DNA from: Bryum argenteum | Lineage: Eukaryota; Streptophyta; Bryopsida; Bryales; Bryaceae | Direction of reading: 5' to 3' | DNA length: 64,000 nucleotides | NCBI GenBank assembly: GCA_037043015.1 | Contig: CM073330.1 | Location: forward strand, 7,830,012-7,894,011 | Part shown: positions 44,827 to 59,300 of the stretch, one piece after another | Layout: each line of letters starts with the position of its first letter | How positions within the stretch are numbered: the stretch's first letter is position 1 | Program-made: the position numbers and the translations under genes | Notes under the pieces: generated by a model | Told to the model about the DNA's origin: nothing | Seen by the model: only the letters and a program-made list of their open reading frames with translations | Databases searched by the model: none

Positions 44827-46634
44827 CTATTGTTGCATATATGGACATGATGCATATAAACGCGCCTCAGCACACTTCATCATATTCACTTCCCTGTTCA
44901 TGTCCAATGGATTAAGCCTCTTTCCCAGCATGGCTGCCTCAAGCTGTCACAAACAGTCATAGAAGGTTAAAATATAAGTTTAAGACTAAGTTACAAGGAA
45001 ATAGGTATTGAATATTTTCAAGAGAATAATTTTTAGTTACATGACATACCACATGAAGTAGAAACCCAAGCAAGAGTGCAAGACCCAATGTCAAGTGTAA
45101 AGGCTCATGTTTGTTGTATTTTTTTCCGTGGAGTACGCGAGACATTGCTCCATGAATGGCAACTGAGCCATATGGGTCAATTGATCCATCCTCACAGATC
45201 ACATGTACGCCATTTATCTTCTGGACACAGTTTCCAATAGAAAAGTCAAGAGCTAAGTGAGTAAACTTGAACAGTGTAAGTAACATAAATCATGTCCAAT
45301 ACTTGAAGAGTCAAATTAAAAAAACGCAACATAAATGTGTTTGTTACTTTCAATTCTTAAATAATATCATGATTTATTTAAGCACAGAGATTTGTAGCAC
45401 ATGATTGGAAAGGTTTCATTGAATGATTTTAAATCACTACAAAATTGTACCTAATCGAAGCTCCTCCAAGGTTTTGAACCATTCACCCAGTTCTTCCGTA
45501 TCGTCATCAATAGGGCGTGAGCATCCGAGTACAACTCCGTTGTTGCCCTACATGTTATAGAGCCCCGGCGGTCACATTTTGTTGAATACCATTAGGTTTG
45601 TTCCATTCTTTCATGAAAGCTTCATAGGCATAAGCATCGCCACATACATCAAATGATGCAAGAATAGCCTCAACCATGATTTCATCTATAGGATACAAGG
45701 TAGCACCTTTTGATGTTCCTAGGAATATAGTAGTCACAATATCAGTAAGATTCTTTTGCAAAAACCAACCATAGCTCAAGTCAGCAACTTCCATAAAACT
45801 CATATTAGTCCTCTACTCATATAATTGGATCTAGCACTCGCATGCAATTACTAAGCTTGATAGAGGGATCAAGATATAATAATGTGACTATGTCCTACAA
45901 ACTGCACTAACACTCTCAAATGTAACATAGCAAAAAATGGGAGTAACAATAGTATTAGATGCTACTAATCTATGATATAAACAACTATGCAATCATGATC
46001 AAAATCATAAGATAAGACATCCGATGTAGCAATGTAAAACATGTAAATTGTTTACAAGAGCATTATCAAAGAACATGTGATCAATCATTATCCCGGTGTG
46101 TTCACCACTACAAATAAAAGCATGAATATAGTATAGGAAACTAATCGTACCTTTATAAGTTCTTTTGAACAATATGGGACCGAGCTTGTCTTTGAGCTTC
46201 TCCATTGCAATTTCAAGAGAAGAAGTTAGTGATTGTACTTGTTTTCTAAGATTTTTAACTTCTCTTTGTAAGTATAAGTATTGTAACCTCTCTCCAGCAT
46301 TTAGAGGCGCATTTTTGGTTGTTGTACGTGGTATTGGTGCATTCTAAACTGGTGCATTTGTTTCCTGAGGAGGCCCTAATTCACTAGCTAGCGTTGGATT
46401 TCTCAAAGGTTGCTTTTCAATTGGTAGCATGTACCTTTCCGCTCCTTCTAAAAATGCATCAATTTCAGATTGTCGAAGAGGAATGTGGGAATAAGGGCCA
46501 ACATATCTCCGCAAATGGGAAGGTCCAATCGGTTGCCTTCTAGACATCTTGTCAACTGTATTACTCTTGGTGAAGAGGCTTCTAGAAGCTTTTCTTGCTC
46601 CAAGAGGAGTTGCTTGAGAAAGTCTCGGAGCCAT
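44827..46634 (-). pseudogene. Decayed multi-exon gene with coiled coil, unknown function
   Basis: The frame begins at ATG 46,634 and runs to 46,155, apart from one in-frame TAG near 46,345. It encodes a basic N-terminus, R-Y-V-G-P-Y-S-H-I-P-L-R and a coiled coil (Y-L-Q-R-E-V-K-N-L-R-K-Q-V). Further coding blocks are 45,803-45,555 (A-D-L-S-Y-G-W-F-L-Q), 45,547-45,451 (acceptor ATGTAG, L-G-C-S-R-P-I-D-D-D-T-E-E-L), 45,220-45,050 and 44,943-44,827. The last two join in phase 0 (GTG|GTATGT and GACAG|CTT) and end in TAG. The middle blocks do not join without a frame conflict. The overall layout resembles TE-associated plant proteins, but I recognise no domain. Confidence 0.45.
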
Positions 46635-46639
46635 TTAAC

Positions 46640-48720
46640 GCTAAAAACGCTTTAATCAAATAAAAACAAGACAAATTATCGAGAGGAGCATGAAGTCATC
46701 ATCATGTTGGAATATCCTAAAAATTGAGAGCAAAAGTTATCTTAGAGAGCAAGATTTATCTTATCAGAGAGCAATGTGCATGATTTGAGTGTACCTATGC
46801 TTTTGGTTGATGCAAGGTTGTGAAGCTCAGCTAGCAGTAGGGGAGGGTGCACTTTCTACTTTGCATAAACACAATTGTTAGTGAAAAACAATTGATGAAT
46901 TGTTAAAGTAGTTGTTCCTACCGAGGTCATATGTAAAACATTCTCATCATCTAAAATGAAAGTATGACAAGCTATGGTAAGAATATGAACAAGTGCACAA
47001 AAAAGTAAATACATTTGAATGAAACTAAAAGTTGTGTTTATCTCATTTCTCTATCACATACCGAAATGCACACCAAAGTGAAAAGTTGTGCTTATCTCAT
47101 TACCGTCACATACCAAAATGCACACCAAAACGTGAAGAGAAGCCAGATTAAGGATGTTGCATTCCTATTTACATATTTATAACATATTTGATCGTTCATA
47201 TGTGAACCTATAATGTGATGTAATCAAAATAATATCAAAACAACACACTCAAACATGATTGAAAAGCAGCAAGTTCGTCAATCCTTGAAAATGCAAGCTC
47301 ATCGAAACTGGTGCATATAAATGAATTAGCCGCTAGTTCCACACTTCCACCTCATTACCATATCTACATACGACTCCGAGAAACAAGGCGAAAAAAAGAA
47401 AATCTAAATCTAAAGTGGGATACAAACCAGCACAGTGAAACATGACTAAAAAGCCCGAGTTTGTCCATTCTCAGAAAACAGTGTGAGCTACAACAAACTT
47501 ATGAATATGCATAACTAAGCCGCTTGCTCCATTAGAATTTAATTTCATGTCTACATACAACTCCTAAAAAAACAAGACGAAAAAATGACAAAAACTAAAC
47601 ATGTTAAAATTCACTAAGACTTTGTCTCTTGTTCGATAAGTCGGAATTTCTTTCCTACGAGGTGAAATTTCCCCAGGCTCTTTTCTGGCATCAAAAAATA
47701 GAGCTCAAACGAGTGAACAAGTGATGATACTATCGAGTGACAATTGATCGCTCAGACTTCATGTTTTCTCCAAAAAGTCCACAGCAGGTGGTATTTTTGG
47801 AGGTTCTTTTCAAGCATCCAATTCTGAAACTAAAAGAAGAGTGTACAAACAATCATACCAACGGGCATTGAAGAAAGCGCTACTACAACTGCGCACCGCC
47901 TGATTCGAGAGACTAGTGAAGATTACGGGCTTACCACTTCCTAGGGATGTAAAGATCGACGTTATCTCCTTCCTCGTTCTGCATGGTGACCTTCGAAGTT
48001 GCGTTCAAAGACTTGTCGAAAGGATATCCAAATTTCTCCCCGAAATTCAATTAGCTTTGTCTGCGCAATCCCAAACACAACTAATCAGTCATGATGCATC
48101 CCTATTTCACATGTCACAAAGGAGCATGGACTGGGACAACATATCCACCACCTTTTGCAATGAAAGTCGTGACGACGTCTAAACCTGGACATGAAAGCTC
48201 TAGCGAGCTATAGAGATGTGGAAGTACTACTCGCTGTACGCGTAGCCCTTGCCGGTGTAAGGCTCCTGGAGTGTCAAATGGTTGATAGGAAGCGTCTCCG
48301 CTTACGCAGGCGAACTGATGACCGAGCGGGCGAGCGGCAACAAATTTTTCAATTGTATGCATGAAAAATAAGGCAAAAAGAAAGAAAGCAAAAACTCGAT
48401 GTAAGCCTAAGAAGTCAGATCACGATCACGTCTAATCGGCATGATAAAAAGTGGCTGCCCCTCAATCGTTCCCATGTTGTTCTCAGTTCTCTAACTCCGT
48501 TCCTCAAATATCAATGGTCGAGTTTACAACTCTAGTGATCATACGGCCAGAAGGTGGTGCCAGTGAGGGAAGGGCGGAAGAGGCTCTACCCTTGTTGCAT
48601 CACGTAAACTTATCACTTTTTTGTTTCAGGCGTCGTAGCAACCTCTTGTTTCATCGCATTATCGGACATGCAATGCGGTTAGGAACCTTGCTCTGTGCTT
48701 TGGTTCATAACATGCAATGT
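46640..48720. other. Intergenic, no gene seen
   Basis: AT-rich. A diverged direct duplication contains AAGTTGTG(T/C)TTATCTCATT...CACATACCRAAATGCACACC (about 47,029 and 47,085). Small frames at 47,916-48,182 and 48,451-48,741 have no motif support. Confidence 0.5.
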
Positions 48721-48727
48721 TATATGT

Positions 48728-49012
48728 TTACAAGCAACTAAGAAGGCGGCTGAAGCGCTCAAAAAGCTGGCGGATACGAGGAGTTGCCTAACTCTACCTA
48801 TGGCGGCAATCAAAGGTTTTACGAGCCTTGGTGAAGTAAGTGTGAGTTTGTTTTCTACTTTTGATATCCATGCTACACTTGATGAGTACCACGTATGGTT
48901 CTTAACGTCTTTTTCTTTATCTTTTTCCCAGAGTAAATGAAGCTAACGTGTTGCAGCACTTAATTTTGCTCCATACGACAAGTATCGTAATTGGATCATT
49001 GAAGGAGTTCAT
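48728..49012 (+). pseudogene. Coding remnant interrupted by the CACTA insertion
   Basis: A frame near 48,728-48,837 (A-T-K-K-A-A-E-A-L-K-K-L-A-D) ends at a donor-like GTGAAG/GTAAGT. After an acceptor-like TTGCAG (48,956), a frame with L-N-F-A-P-Y-D-K-Y-R-N-W-I-I-E-G-V-H runs into the CACTA element at 49,013. It resumes at 62,513 as A-A-S-T-R-P-V-V-D-L-V-V-G-S-L, stopping at TGA near 62,580. Family unknown. Confidence 0.4.
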
Positions 49013-49926
49013 CACTACTAGAATCTGACATGGAGAACTACGCCAAAATCGTAGCAATTTGGTCTGTAGAATACCGAGGACAACGTCCGTAAATCGTAGT
49101 AGAAGTTGCAAGCAGGCGTAATTAAAAATTTCATTACGTTGGGGTGTAGTCGGATCTACGTGCGGTTTTCGGATTGGGAACGGTATGTTCCCACAATGCA
49201 GGCGTTCCCTCGGAAGTGGTAATTGACTGTTATCGCTGCGGTTTTCTGGGGATGGTAATCGGTTTCTCTCAACGCGGTAAGAATTATTCTTACTACAGTT
49301 TAAAAGTGTGGAAATTGTAATTTCTATTTGCGGAGTTCACCTTCTACGGATATTTCCATTATTTACTTATGTTCCCAATGCAGTAATTTTCTATTGTATT
49401 TTTACATCGGATTTCTACCTCACATATATGGAATTTTTGCCGGATTTAGATGTGACAGTGATGGACACGTGTAGCAATCGAAATCTTAGTCACGCTAAAT
49501 TTAGTCATTCCTGTGGCTAATAGGAAAGCAACAGGTCAGTTTGTTATGGAATGTAATTGGCTCTGCGCAGGCATCGACTGTGGTTCCCCTTTTTTATCTC
49601 GCGAGCTATCTTCTTGTGAACATTCTCCCTACTTTCTATATCGAAGGATTCTGTAACTACATTATCCGTTTTATCTTTACTACATGCATCACATACACCG
49701 ACGGGAACATATGTCATACTATTTCGCAGTCCGAATCTGTACAAAAGAAAGTGCCAATGGCATAATTCACAATAGCCCTGGAGCGCAGTCGACAAAAAGG
49801 GAAAGCCTAGTCGATAGCAAATGTATATGTAAAGTATCTACAGAGATAATACGTCAGTTCAGAATGAACCCCTCGAACAGAACTCTGCAGTGGACTCCCT
49901 CCTATAACAGACAACGGAGAAACGGA

Positions 49927-52900
49927 TCAATTAGCGTGATCCGAAGTAGCACCATCTGACGAATTGTCTTCACCTTCGTTATCGTGATCCTCCTCATCGT
50001 CTTCGGTTTCCAACTTGTCTTCTTGCTCTGCCGAATCACTCCCGCCGCTGTCATTGCCTGTATCTGCAGAGTCAGTAGAGCCAGAATCCTGTTTTGATGT
50101 ATGTTCCTCCTCCTCTTCGTCTGACGAAGTCCTTGCACTGTCTTCGTCATCGCTGCATTCGGAAGACGCAACAGGAGTCTTCCTCCTCCTTATCGATGCT
50201 GTCGGTGTTCGTGATCGTGCCTTGTCATCTGCACCTCTGTGCTCTTCAGCTGCTGCGTCCTCTGTTCCGTCGATTCGGCTGCGAACTCTGGCAAACAATG
50301 TCCGCATGTCCTCCCGTTTTGCAAAACCCACTTCCTCTTCTGTGGGTACCCTCTGAAATTCTTCCTCCTATGAGACATATTGTACTACACAACTTATATA
50401 CAATGAAAACACACTGAAAATGCCAAATTCCATCACTCAACTCTTGCCTAACATGAATGTACAAAATGGAAGGGAATGTGAGTAGACTTACAAATTTTTT
50501 CACCAAGCCTGCCACTCCCAGTGAGCCCAACCTGTGGGTGTACTTGATCCGCTCGGTTCTTGCATCGGCAGCAGCTTTGCATTTGTTAGCCTTATCCTGG
50601 TACTCTGGGTTAGAAATTGATGCCCAAATATTATTCCATGACTTCTTCGTGAGACCATGAGCGATCGGTGTAAAATTCTTGGAGTTATTCTTCTTCATGT
50701 GGTTCCTAGTTCTCTGCCTCCTCTGCCTAATGTTAGCAGCTACATCCTCCATTACGTAATCTATATCGTATTTTCCCGGATATAACAACTGAATCCTATT
50801 CGCAAAGTTGCGCTTCATTTCCTTTGGTTGTTTTGGCCACGGGAGGTCCCATTCAAACAACCAAGGAGCCCTGTTGTGTGTGTAACTCTGCATATGCTCC
50901 CAAAATCTGCCTATGGGAGCCCCCTCCGCATTTACCTCACACGGTGGCACATCCTTCACGGTGTCCCACATTCCTATTGAATGAGGATCTGAAATTACAT
51001 TAGTCTCTGTTAGTAAACTAGGAGTGGAAGAGTCTACGGAACCGGACTTTCTTTTTTTTCCCCTCTGTGACTGGCTTACCTTAGTCCCCTTCGACACTTC
51101 GACTGGGACCACTGCTCTTTTCGATGCATGGCCTTTGCTGCTTTCCCGTGGGGATGGAACTGCAACCTTTCCCTTGTACTTGCCTCCACCTACCAGCGCC
51201 GCCTTCTGTTTCTCTAAGTCCCGCATGGCCTTCTCGATCACAGCCATTTTACGTTTCTTCTCAGCCTCTTTTTTCTTCCTCTTGAGTTTCCTTGCTGAGG
51301 CTACTTCTTCGGCTGCAGCGGCTTTCTCCACTTCTGCTTGTTCCTTCCGATATCTAGCCTGGTTAGCTCCTTTTCCGGCCCCCAGTTTTGCTTCCAATTC
51401 CTGCACAATAGTTCAAGACAAATAGCGTAATTGAAATTGATAAACATGCTAACTAGAAATTTGATTGGGAGGAACATTATATTACAATGGCTTTCTTCGC
51501 GAAGTAATCTGCTACTTCATGTGGAGGTAATTGGCTGAGAATGGTGTCCAAGCTTTTGGCTACATCGAACGCCGAGCCACCTCCCGCTCCCGACCTGGAC
51601 ATGTCCTCCGCTTTGAGGACTAACTTCAATTAGCTTGGTGACAACTCCTGCCTTGGTCGGCTTGGTCGCGGCGGTCGACTTGGAGGGCTTGTCTGTGCCT
51701 GTGCAGTTGGCGTTGGTAGCGGTGAAGGACTTCGAGATCGCTCATTGGCCTCCCGTATGGAGTTTAGGCACTCTGCAACGGTGATCTGACATCGTGGCTG
51801 AATTCCCCTGTTCGAGGGGCCAGTGAACTCCTTGGTAGGGCTCGTCACCTCCTTCTGACCTTCAGAAACGTCCTTCTGCGGCTTCTTCGTCCTTTTAATA
51901 GGATTCAGCGTGATTTCCTCGGAAGTAGTACGCCGCTCCTCTGTATGGTCGTCTTCCACCAGGTCGGGAAACTCAACCCTCGCAACCGGCTCCTGTGCTA
52001 ACCCCGAGGCCGTATTTGGAGGCTGTTCCCGGTCGCCTTCAGTCTCTGTAGTTGGAGGCCTCGGTGTTTGTTCGGACTGCAGTGCCCCTCCCTCATGACT
52101 ACCACCCGCATGTGGAAACGAAAATTGGGCTACTTCTACATTCAAAGTTCAAGAATTAGTGTCTGAATGTCGAAGTCCAGAAGTGCAATATAGATGTGTT
52201 CATAGTTTGGGTTTCCACCATACCTGCTTGATCTTCCACCGGGGAGTGTGTAGATGTTGGGCTGCTTACCATCTCAGCTCCTTCAAATTCGACTAAGTGA
52301 CAAGCTTGTGGGGTGCTAACCAGCTCTGTTTTTCTTGCGTCGGCAGAAATCGGTGTTGATAGTGTAGACGGCTCACCATCTGCTTCGACCACACCCGTCG
52401 CTGCTTTTCCTCGGGTTGTCACCATCCACGACTCATTCAGCGGAGGAGCTTCGTGGGTTTTAGAAGAGGTACCTGCTGTGAGGAGTGCGGCAGACTCAGG
52501 ATTTGCTGGGGCAGACTCCGTTGGGACTGAATTCGTTGGGGTTGTCTCCATTGCAGGTACTGCAATTGTCTCCGGTGTCTCTGACTCGACCACGGCCAAG
52601 CTCAGGTGTGCCGTCGACATATTCTCTTTCTCAGGCGTTGTGGACTCCACCATTGGTGCCGTGACTGAGGGTTGCACGAGTCCCAGAGTGTCGTCCAAAC
52701 ACTTTTTGGCTCCCTCCCCCGAACTCTTCGAACGGCGACTTCGCCCTGCCTTACAGTTTGGTACAAGCTCCTTTCCTGCAGGCTTTGACACATTGTTGTC
52801 TTCACCTGCAACAATCACTGTGTCTCCGCCATTCGAAGCGGTGCCCGATACGCTGGACCTCCGTATTTCGGGCTTCGCGGTGGTCGACTGCGGGCGAGGG

Positions 52901-53358
52901 CTGTCTTCACGGCCGCCGGAGTCTCCTCCCTCCGTGAGCTTCAGGTACCGCCGCCGGCTCTTGCTCTTCACCTTCGCATGGGACGTGATTGAGAGATCAA
53001 TTACTGTATCCGCCGACCACAGATACATTGTGATTGTCTCCTCCAGTTGCCCTGCAGTCGATCGAGTGAGCCGCGTTTTTTTCTTCCACGCCGGTTGCTT
53101 TTCACCTCCGTGCTTCTGCCTTTTTTTCGCCTTCCTTCTCACCTCGGGCTGTCCAGACTCCTCAGGGTGTGAAGCCTTCGGCGCCTCCCCTCGACAGGCG
53201 TTGTCAACCTGCTTCACCAGCAACACTGCGGTATCATCTGCAAACGCCAACAGTGCTTCCCCATTCCCTAAGTCCTTGCTGGACGGGTCCGGTTGCACCT
53301 CTACCTCGGTATCACTCGGCATTGCCACTAGTTCCAAAACCCTCCACCCCGAAACCAA
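49927..53358 (-). pseudogene. CACTA second protein, Transposase_24 (Ptta/En/Spm)-like, with one in-frame stop
   Basis: Four exons join in phase: 53,322 (or 53,358)-52,224; 52,135-51,486; 51,400-50,492; 50,367-49,927, about 1,033 codons from ATG 53,322. Donors are CAG|GTATGG, ATT|GTAATA and TTT|GTAAGT. Residues 1-530 are Ser/Thr/Pro/Glu-rich low-complexity. A basic coiled coil follows (R-K-L-K-R-K-K-K-E-A-E-K-K-R). Then comes the conserved part with R-N-F-A-N-R-I-Q-L-L-Y, K-K-S-W-N-N-I-W and K-Y-T-H-R-L-G-S, resembling the Transposase_24 DNA-binding region of TnpA-type proteins. The C-terminus is Asp/Glu/Ser-rich. The single defect is TAA at 51,632-51,630 (about codon 535). Such proteins bind subterminal repeats and assist TNP2. 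Confidence 0.7.
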
Positions 53359-54558
53359 ATACAGACAACCTGTCTCTGATCTTCACTTCCACCGTCAGCA
53401 CCTACAAACTCCGGAACATTCGGTAAAGTCACTCACTGAAAGGTACTCACCCTCAACTCTCACAATTACCCGACATTGCTATGTACTCACTCTAAAACCC
53501 GTGACCCTCGCGACTGAATTACCGGAGTATGCCTTGCAGCTGTAGTTCCACCCTAAGTGATAGCAGTGACAACGCGAGAAGCTTTGTAAACAGGTACTAA
53601 CTCCGCTCTCTCCTACACTCCTGACTCTTAGAGAACTAAACCACCGATACAATAGCAAAAACAGCACGACAGCCTTGAGTGTTTACTGAAGCCCGTCGTG
53701 GCCTTGAGTCGCTCTCACTGTGATGAGGAACCCCTCAAGATCAGAATGAGCTTCGGCTCCACATTGATGACAATCCTGCAGGAAGAACAAACGAAGCACA
53801 ACACTCGAAAATTCCTCGCACAACAGTGTCGACTACTCCGCGCGCTTCCTACAGGGAGACGGACGCAGCGCAGTTGCGGTGAGGGTGAACGGGACGCGGA
53901 GGAGGAGAAGGAAGTAACGCAACTAACAGCAACAGAGGTAGAGAAACAAAAACATCGATCAAGTGATAGCAAAACTCAGAGCAGAAGAGCAGGGAGAGAA
54001 AAACCGCAGAGGAACTCGAAAATGAAGCTGACCCAGGAGACCCCTCTCAGTGGAGGGGGGTGGGCCCATCATGCTCCGGGACCACTGTAATCATAACGTA
54101 ACGTATGCAATTAAGTTAAAATCCCATGATGGACTTTCACATGAATGTAAAATCCTTACGGTGTTCATTTCAAATAATACCATATATTCATCATCACCTG
54201 ATATTATTTTGTTGTACTGCCTCGTGGATGTACTCGAGGACAGATATTAAAATGAACTTCACATATTGGATAGTATTAGATAATACTTTTTAAGTTATCA
54301 GAATAGGAAATGGGTTTTTTTTTAACTCATGAAAAGTTTTATTTTAAAAATAAAAAAATTATCAACTTTGATTAATTCTGTGGGCAGCACATGTCTTCAT
54401 GAATTTTGTATTACTGACTTTTACAATGTGATTCATAGTTTTGTTTAACAATTATGAGTAAGTGTTATTTGTTTTGAATCATTATAATAATTAGTCTTGT
54501 AAGCTTGTAATAAAATCCGTTGTACATACTAATCTTGAACTTGTACAGGACTTGCAGC
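53359..54558. promoter_or_regulatory. Divergent intergenic region of the CACTA element
   Basis: The 1.2-kb spacer separates two head-to-head element genes and presumably holds both promoters. The frame at 53,698-54,090 (+) lacks motifs. No TATA box can be assigned with confidence. Confidence 0.4.
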
Positions 54559-56353
54559 ATGCCTCGTAGACACAAAGTGGTCAATGCCGCACATTGCACT
54601 CCAAGCACCTCTATAGATGTGCCGAACGTCCCAACCTCTAGAGATTCACCGCCGCCGCTTGGTACATCGGCAAGAAAAAGAAGACGGGGGATTGATACGG
54701 TATACGATGATCAAATACAGCACCCCGAATTCAAGGTGTACTGCCCATGTTGTAGATGTGCAGAGAAAGACAAGCCAAGCATGCGATTCCTATCAATCGT
54801 TGATAAACATATCAAACATTTTAAAATGTCTGATAAGTATCAGGTTAGTTCCATACCGTCCTGTACGTATTGGTTGACACCTTCAAGTACATGTATATTG
54901 GATAAGTCTTCAGCTTATGAAATATCGCAAAATTCACCAAAGAGTAAAATATATTATGAAATAAATAATAATTAGGACGCACAGTTCTGAACTCCTTTCC
55001 GTTTTCGCTTCTTTCACGATGGGGTAAAGGTTTTTTTTTACAGTCAGAGCTTCCATCCTTTTCTGTATTCCAACAGTGGGGTACGGTGATTTGATATTGT
55101 TGCTAAAATAACATGTCTTCGGGGCTTTTAGAATTGTATAATGGAAGTACACCGACCACTATATTATTCTCCCTGTAGCAGTATTTAAGGACGTTCACTT
55201 TCTCCAAAAATAGGTGTTTGTATTTATTCAGAAAATTTGGAGGTGCCCACTATAGTACAGATTCTAATTTTCATAACGTAGGATTAGGCATCCTACATTA
55301 GTTGACGGGTAAAACACTATGGAGATTTCCAACATCACACGAGAACATAAAATCCCCACTGAATGATAGAAGGCAGTACGAATAATATAATTACGTATAC
55401 ATGTATGGGGTGACATTGAAAGATACCTTTTAACTTCGATGGATGAATGTTAGTTTGATCATCTCTTCAAATAATGAACTGAACAGTAGGGATAATGTGA
55501 TATGGTTATTCCATGTCCTCAAACCTGAGTTTGTAAATGTTAAAGGAGTACGTCTTCAAATTCTTAAATAATATTCAACCACTGGATTGTAATGGTTTCT
55601 TTACTAGTTAATTCATATGCACATGACTTTGGTTAGAACAATAAACTGTAAGATAAATAAAATGTAAAGTACGAGTCTTTGAGAAATAATATATACTTCC
55701 CTAACACCAATTACATTTTCTTCTGTTGTAGAGTCTGTACGAGGCACAACGATTATGTGTAGACCCTGTTGGGTATGATCCTTCATTTGAGGGGATGACA
55801 GATGTTGATCAACCTGATCACTCCCAAGAAGATGTTAATTTTCATTGGGATGAAGACTTTGTCTTAGAGGAATATATGAATCTACTTCGTGGATATACTG
55901 AAGATGGTGTCCAACTAAGAGAAGAAGAAAGCGAGAATATCGCAATAAAAGTATCAGAGCTTGAACAAGAGGCGGGAACCATGATTTTCGACGGAGCAAC
56001 ATCAAGTCGATTATCCATCATTTTTTTGTTTCTTAGTATCCAAGCAGAGAAACAAATCTCTAATGTGGCCATGGATGCTATTTTCAAAGCCATTTCCGAG
56101 AAAATCATACCACCCCACTTAAATTCAAAATTTCCTACGTCTCGTGCTGAGGCACGGAAAATTGTAAGTGATGTGGGCCTAGACTACAAAGTTTACCACT
56201 CCTGTCCATGTGACCTAACACTTTATTATGGCCCTGTCAAAAAAGATTGGAAGGTTTGTCCCAAGTGTAATCTTTCACGGTTCAACGATACGACACAAAG
56301 CAAGCAAGTCCCGAGGAAGGTATGTTATGGATCAATTGAGTAGTGGGTTATGT

Positions 56354-56389
<36 letters not shown>

Positions 56390-59300
56390 GTTAGCATAAA
56401 ATTTTCATATAGTATATTTCTCTTCCTTTAGTTTTCCATATTTATTAACAGAGTTATTGTTGGGATGATAGAAAATGTGGTATTTTCCACTAATACCACG
56501 ATTGTTGGCATATTACCGGAGCCCAACACTATCTCCATGCATGGTTTGGCATCGTGATAATAGAAGCCATGATGAAGTCATGCGAATACCAAGTGATAGT
56601 CCAGCTTGGAAGGCCATGGATAACAGGTACGAAAAAATGAGAGATGCTCGAAGTGTAATGCTACAAGTCAGCACAGATGGCATAAATCCGGCGGGCCTTA
56701 ATTCAGCAAGCCATTCCCTTTGGCCCATCACATGTACTATTTTGAATTTGAATCCGAAGCTTGCCATGCATAAAGGTCACATTCTGTTATCCACAATTGT
56801 ACCAGGTTTGAGTCCTTACCTCCAGCAACTTATTAAGAGATTTAAGTTTCCTTACTATTGAAATACCCGTATATTTCATACTAATTCCGCATGAACAATA
56901 ATGTAGTGCACATAAGGATTAGAATGTACAAAACTTCATGTACTTCCTTTTTGAGGAGATACCAAAAATGTAGGGTACAGTCCTGACTATGACTAGAAAG
57001 TTGCAACACATACAAATAAGCTGATTAGTGGTCCATATGTGCAGGTAAAAGGAAAGTAAAAAACTTCAATACGTACATGGAGCCTCTCATTGATGATCTT
57101 CTGAGACTATGGGTGGATGGTGTCGATGCGTATGACGCGAATACAAGAGTTAATTTCAAACTACATGGTATGATGCTATGGTCTCTGCATGATTTCCCAG
57201 GTTATGGCGTGTTTTCGTCGCTTCAAACCCAAGGCCTGAAAGCATGTCCCCCTTGCGGTCCAAATGCTATTGAGTCTGCGAAGTGCATGTTCTTGAAGAA
57301 GGTCGTGTATTATGGGCATAGGAAATACCTTCCAATGCACCACAAATTTAGGGCAACGAGGAACCGTAAGAAGTTTAACGGTGAGTCATATAATAAGGTT
57401 CCTAAACCTATGAGAACAACAGGCAGTTTCTGGTTAAAAATGTGGAACAAGGTTATGAATACTGAAGTGCAGCTGAAAGACTCCGGCATGAAGGACAAGT
57501 CCATACTGTTTCGTCTTCCTTATTACAAGGTATGTTGAAAATTCAATATAGCCATCCATTCATTTAGATATATGCACAGTTTGGTGAAACCTGTATTACA
57601 ATCCATGAAATGGGCACAAGGCTGTGTAATAAGTTTAATCAAAATTCCAGACATGTTCATGGAACGTAGAAAGAAGTAGTAACTAGTAAGGTCCAGGACA
57701 ATAGAAATCAAATATCTGATAGGAAGTACAGAAGGAACGACAAAATCATTTTTAACTATTTTTATTTAGAAGAATCCTATAGAATACACATATATACAGT
57801 AATGCATTTATAGGATGTAAGTTAATAATTGTATGTACTACATATAGCCTGAACCCCTTGCTTTTTCATTGGTAATTTTCTCACTTTTCACCGCAGAACC
57901 CATAGAAATTTCTTTAAAATTGTGCCAATACACGCATTGCTATTATTGGGAATCTAAGTAATTTTGTGTTTGGGGTGTTCGGCAGTACCTATTGGTTCCT
58001 CATCTTCTTGATGTTATGCATACGGAGAAAAACATATGCGCATCATTATTTAAAACCTTCTCGAATTGCAAAGGCACAAAATCAGATTCCTTGGCGTTAA
58101 GAAGGTCCTTAAAGCATTTCAATGTCTTGCAACGTTTTCACCCAGAGGAAGACGGAGTAGATGACAAAGGTGCAACCAAGTGGACTTATCCCGCCGCCGA
58201 CTGGATTTGGACAAACGATGAATATGATTCAATCATTGACATGATATCTAACACTCGGGCACCATTCGGGTATGGCTCAAGCTTTCGGTACAAGTTCAAC
58301 AATCGGAAGGTGATAGGTTTCAAAACCCATGATTACCATAATTTGCTTCATGATTTACTTCCAATTGCGGTGAGGGGCACTTTAACAGAGGAAATTCGCC
58401 GCATTGTGTACCGATTATCAGCTCTATTTCGTTGGGTGTGCTCAAAGGAAATTAAGATCTTGGATTGCCCTAAGATGAAGTTGGAGGCAGCCGAAATCCT
58501 ATGTGAAATGGAAATGCACTTACCTATTTCTGTGTTTGACATTCAAATGCATAATATTCTCCACATAGTGGAAGAAGTGGAACTGGCAGGCCCAGTTTCC
58601 ATCCGTTGGATGTATCACATAGAGAGATATTTAAAGGTCTTGAAAGACTTTGTTCGGCAACGAGCCCGGCCCGAGGGATCTATTGCAGAGGGCTACATAT
58701 GTGCGGAATCAATGTTTCATGTGAATGAGTATACTCTAAGGTTACACAAGAATGCTACACGTCTCCAAAAGCCAACCGAGGAGGATGCACGATCTATTGG
58801 AATAGTCTTACCTAAAATATCAACCCTCAAACCTTTGGATAACATATTCATGGAGCAAGCCCACCGTTTCTTATTATTGAATGCACCATGTATGGAGAAA
58901 TGGAGGGAGCGATATGAAGTAGAGTGTGAAGAAATGGCCGAAAAACCTACATTCAAAGACTGGGTACAAGCAGCAGTCAGAGAAGACATAGCCTCTGAGA
59001 AGCCAGTTCCACAAATGGTTATTGACATTGTGGTTGGACCAGGAGAGAAGGGCCAATTTTTTACTATGTGTTGGGCATATGGTTCCCACTTTCGTGTTAT
59101 GGCTAGGGATTTGAACAAAAAAACTACGTTCGACTCAGGGGTGTCAGTTGTATATGAAGTTGGGGGGGAACAAACTGAGTATTATGGATACATAGATACC
59201 ATTGTGAAGCTAAATTTTGATAGCTTTGAAACCGTACTTTTCAAGTGTCAGTTCTGGGATTCTATCATTAGACAGCGTGGGTCGAATGCCACTGTTTTTG

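Noticed and set aside
47916..48741. Small + strand frames as genes
   Set aside because: No splice-consistent extension, no domain and no repeat of the frame elsewhere; insufficient support.
52313..53545. 410-codon + strand frame opposite the CACTA second protein
   Set aside because: It is a shadow of the Ser/Thr/Pro-rich minus-strand exon, whose phase is confirmed by three further in-phase exons.
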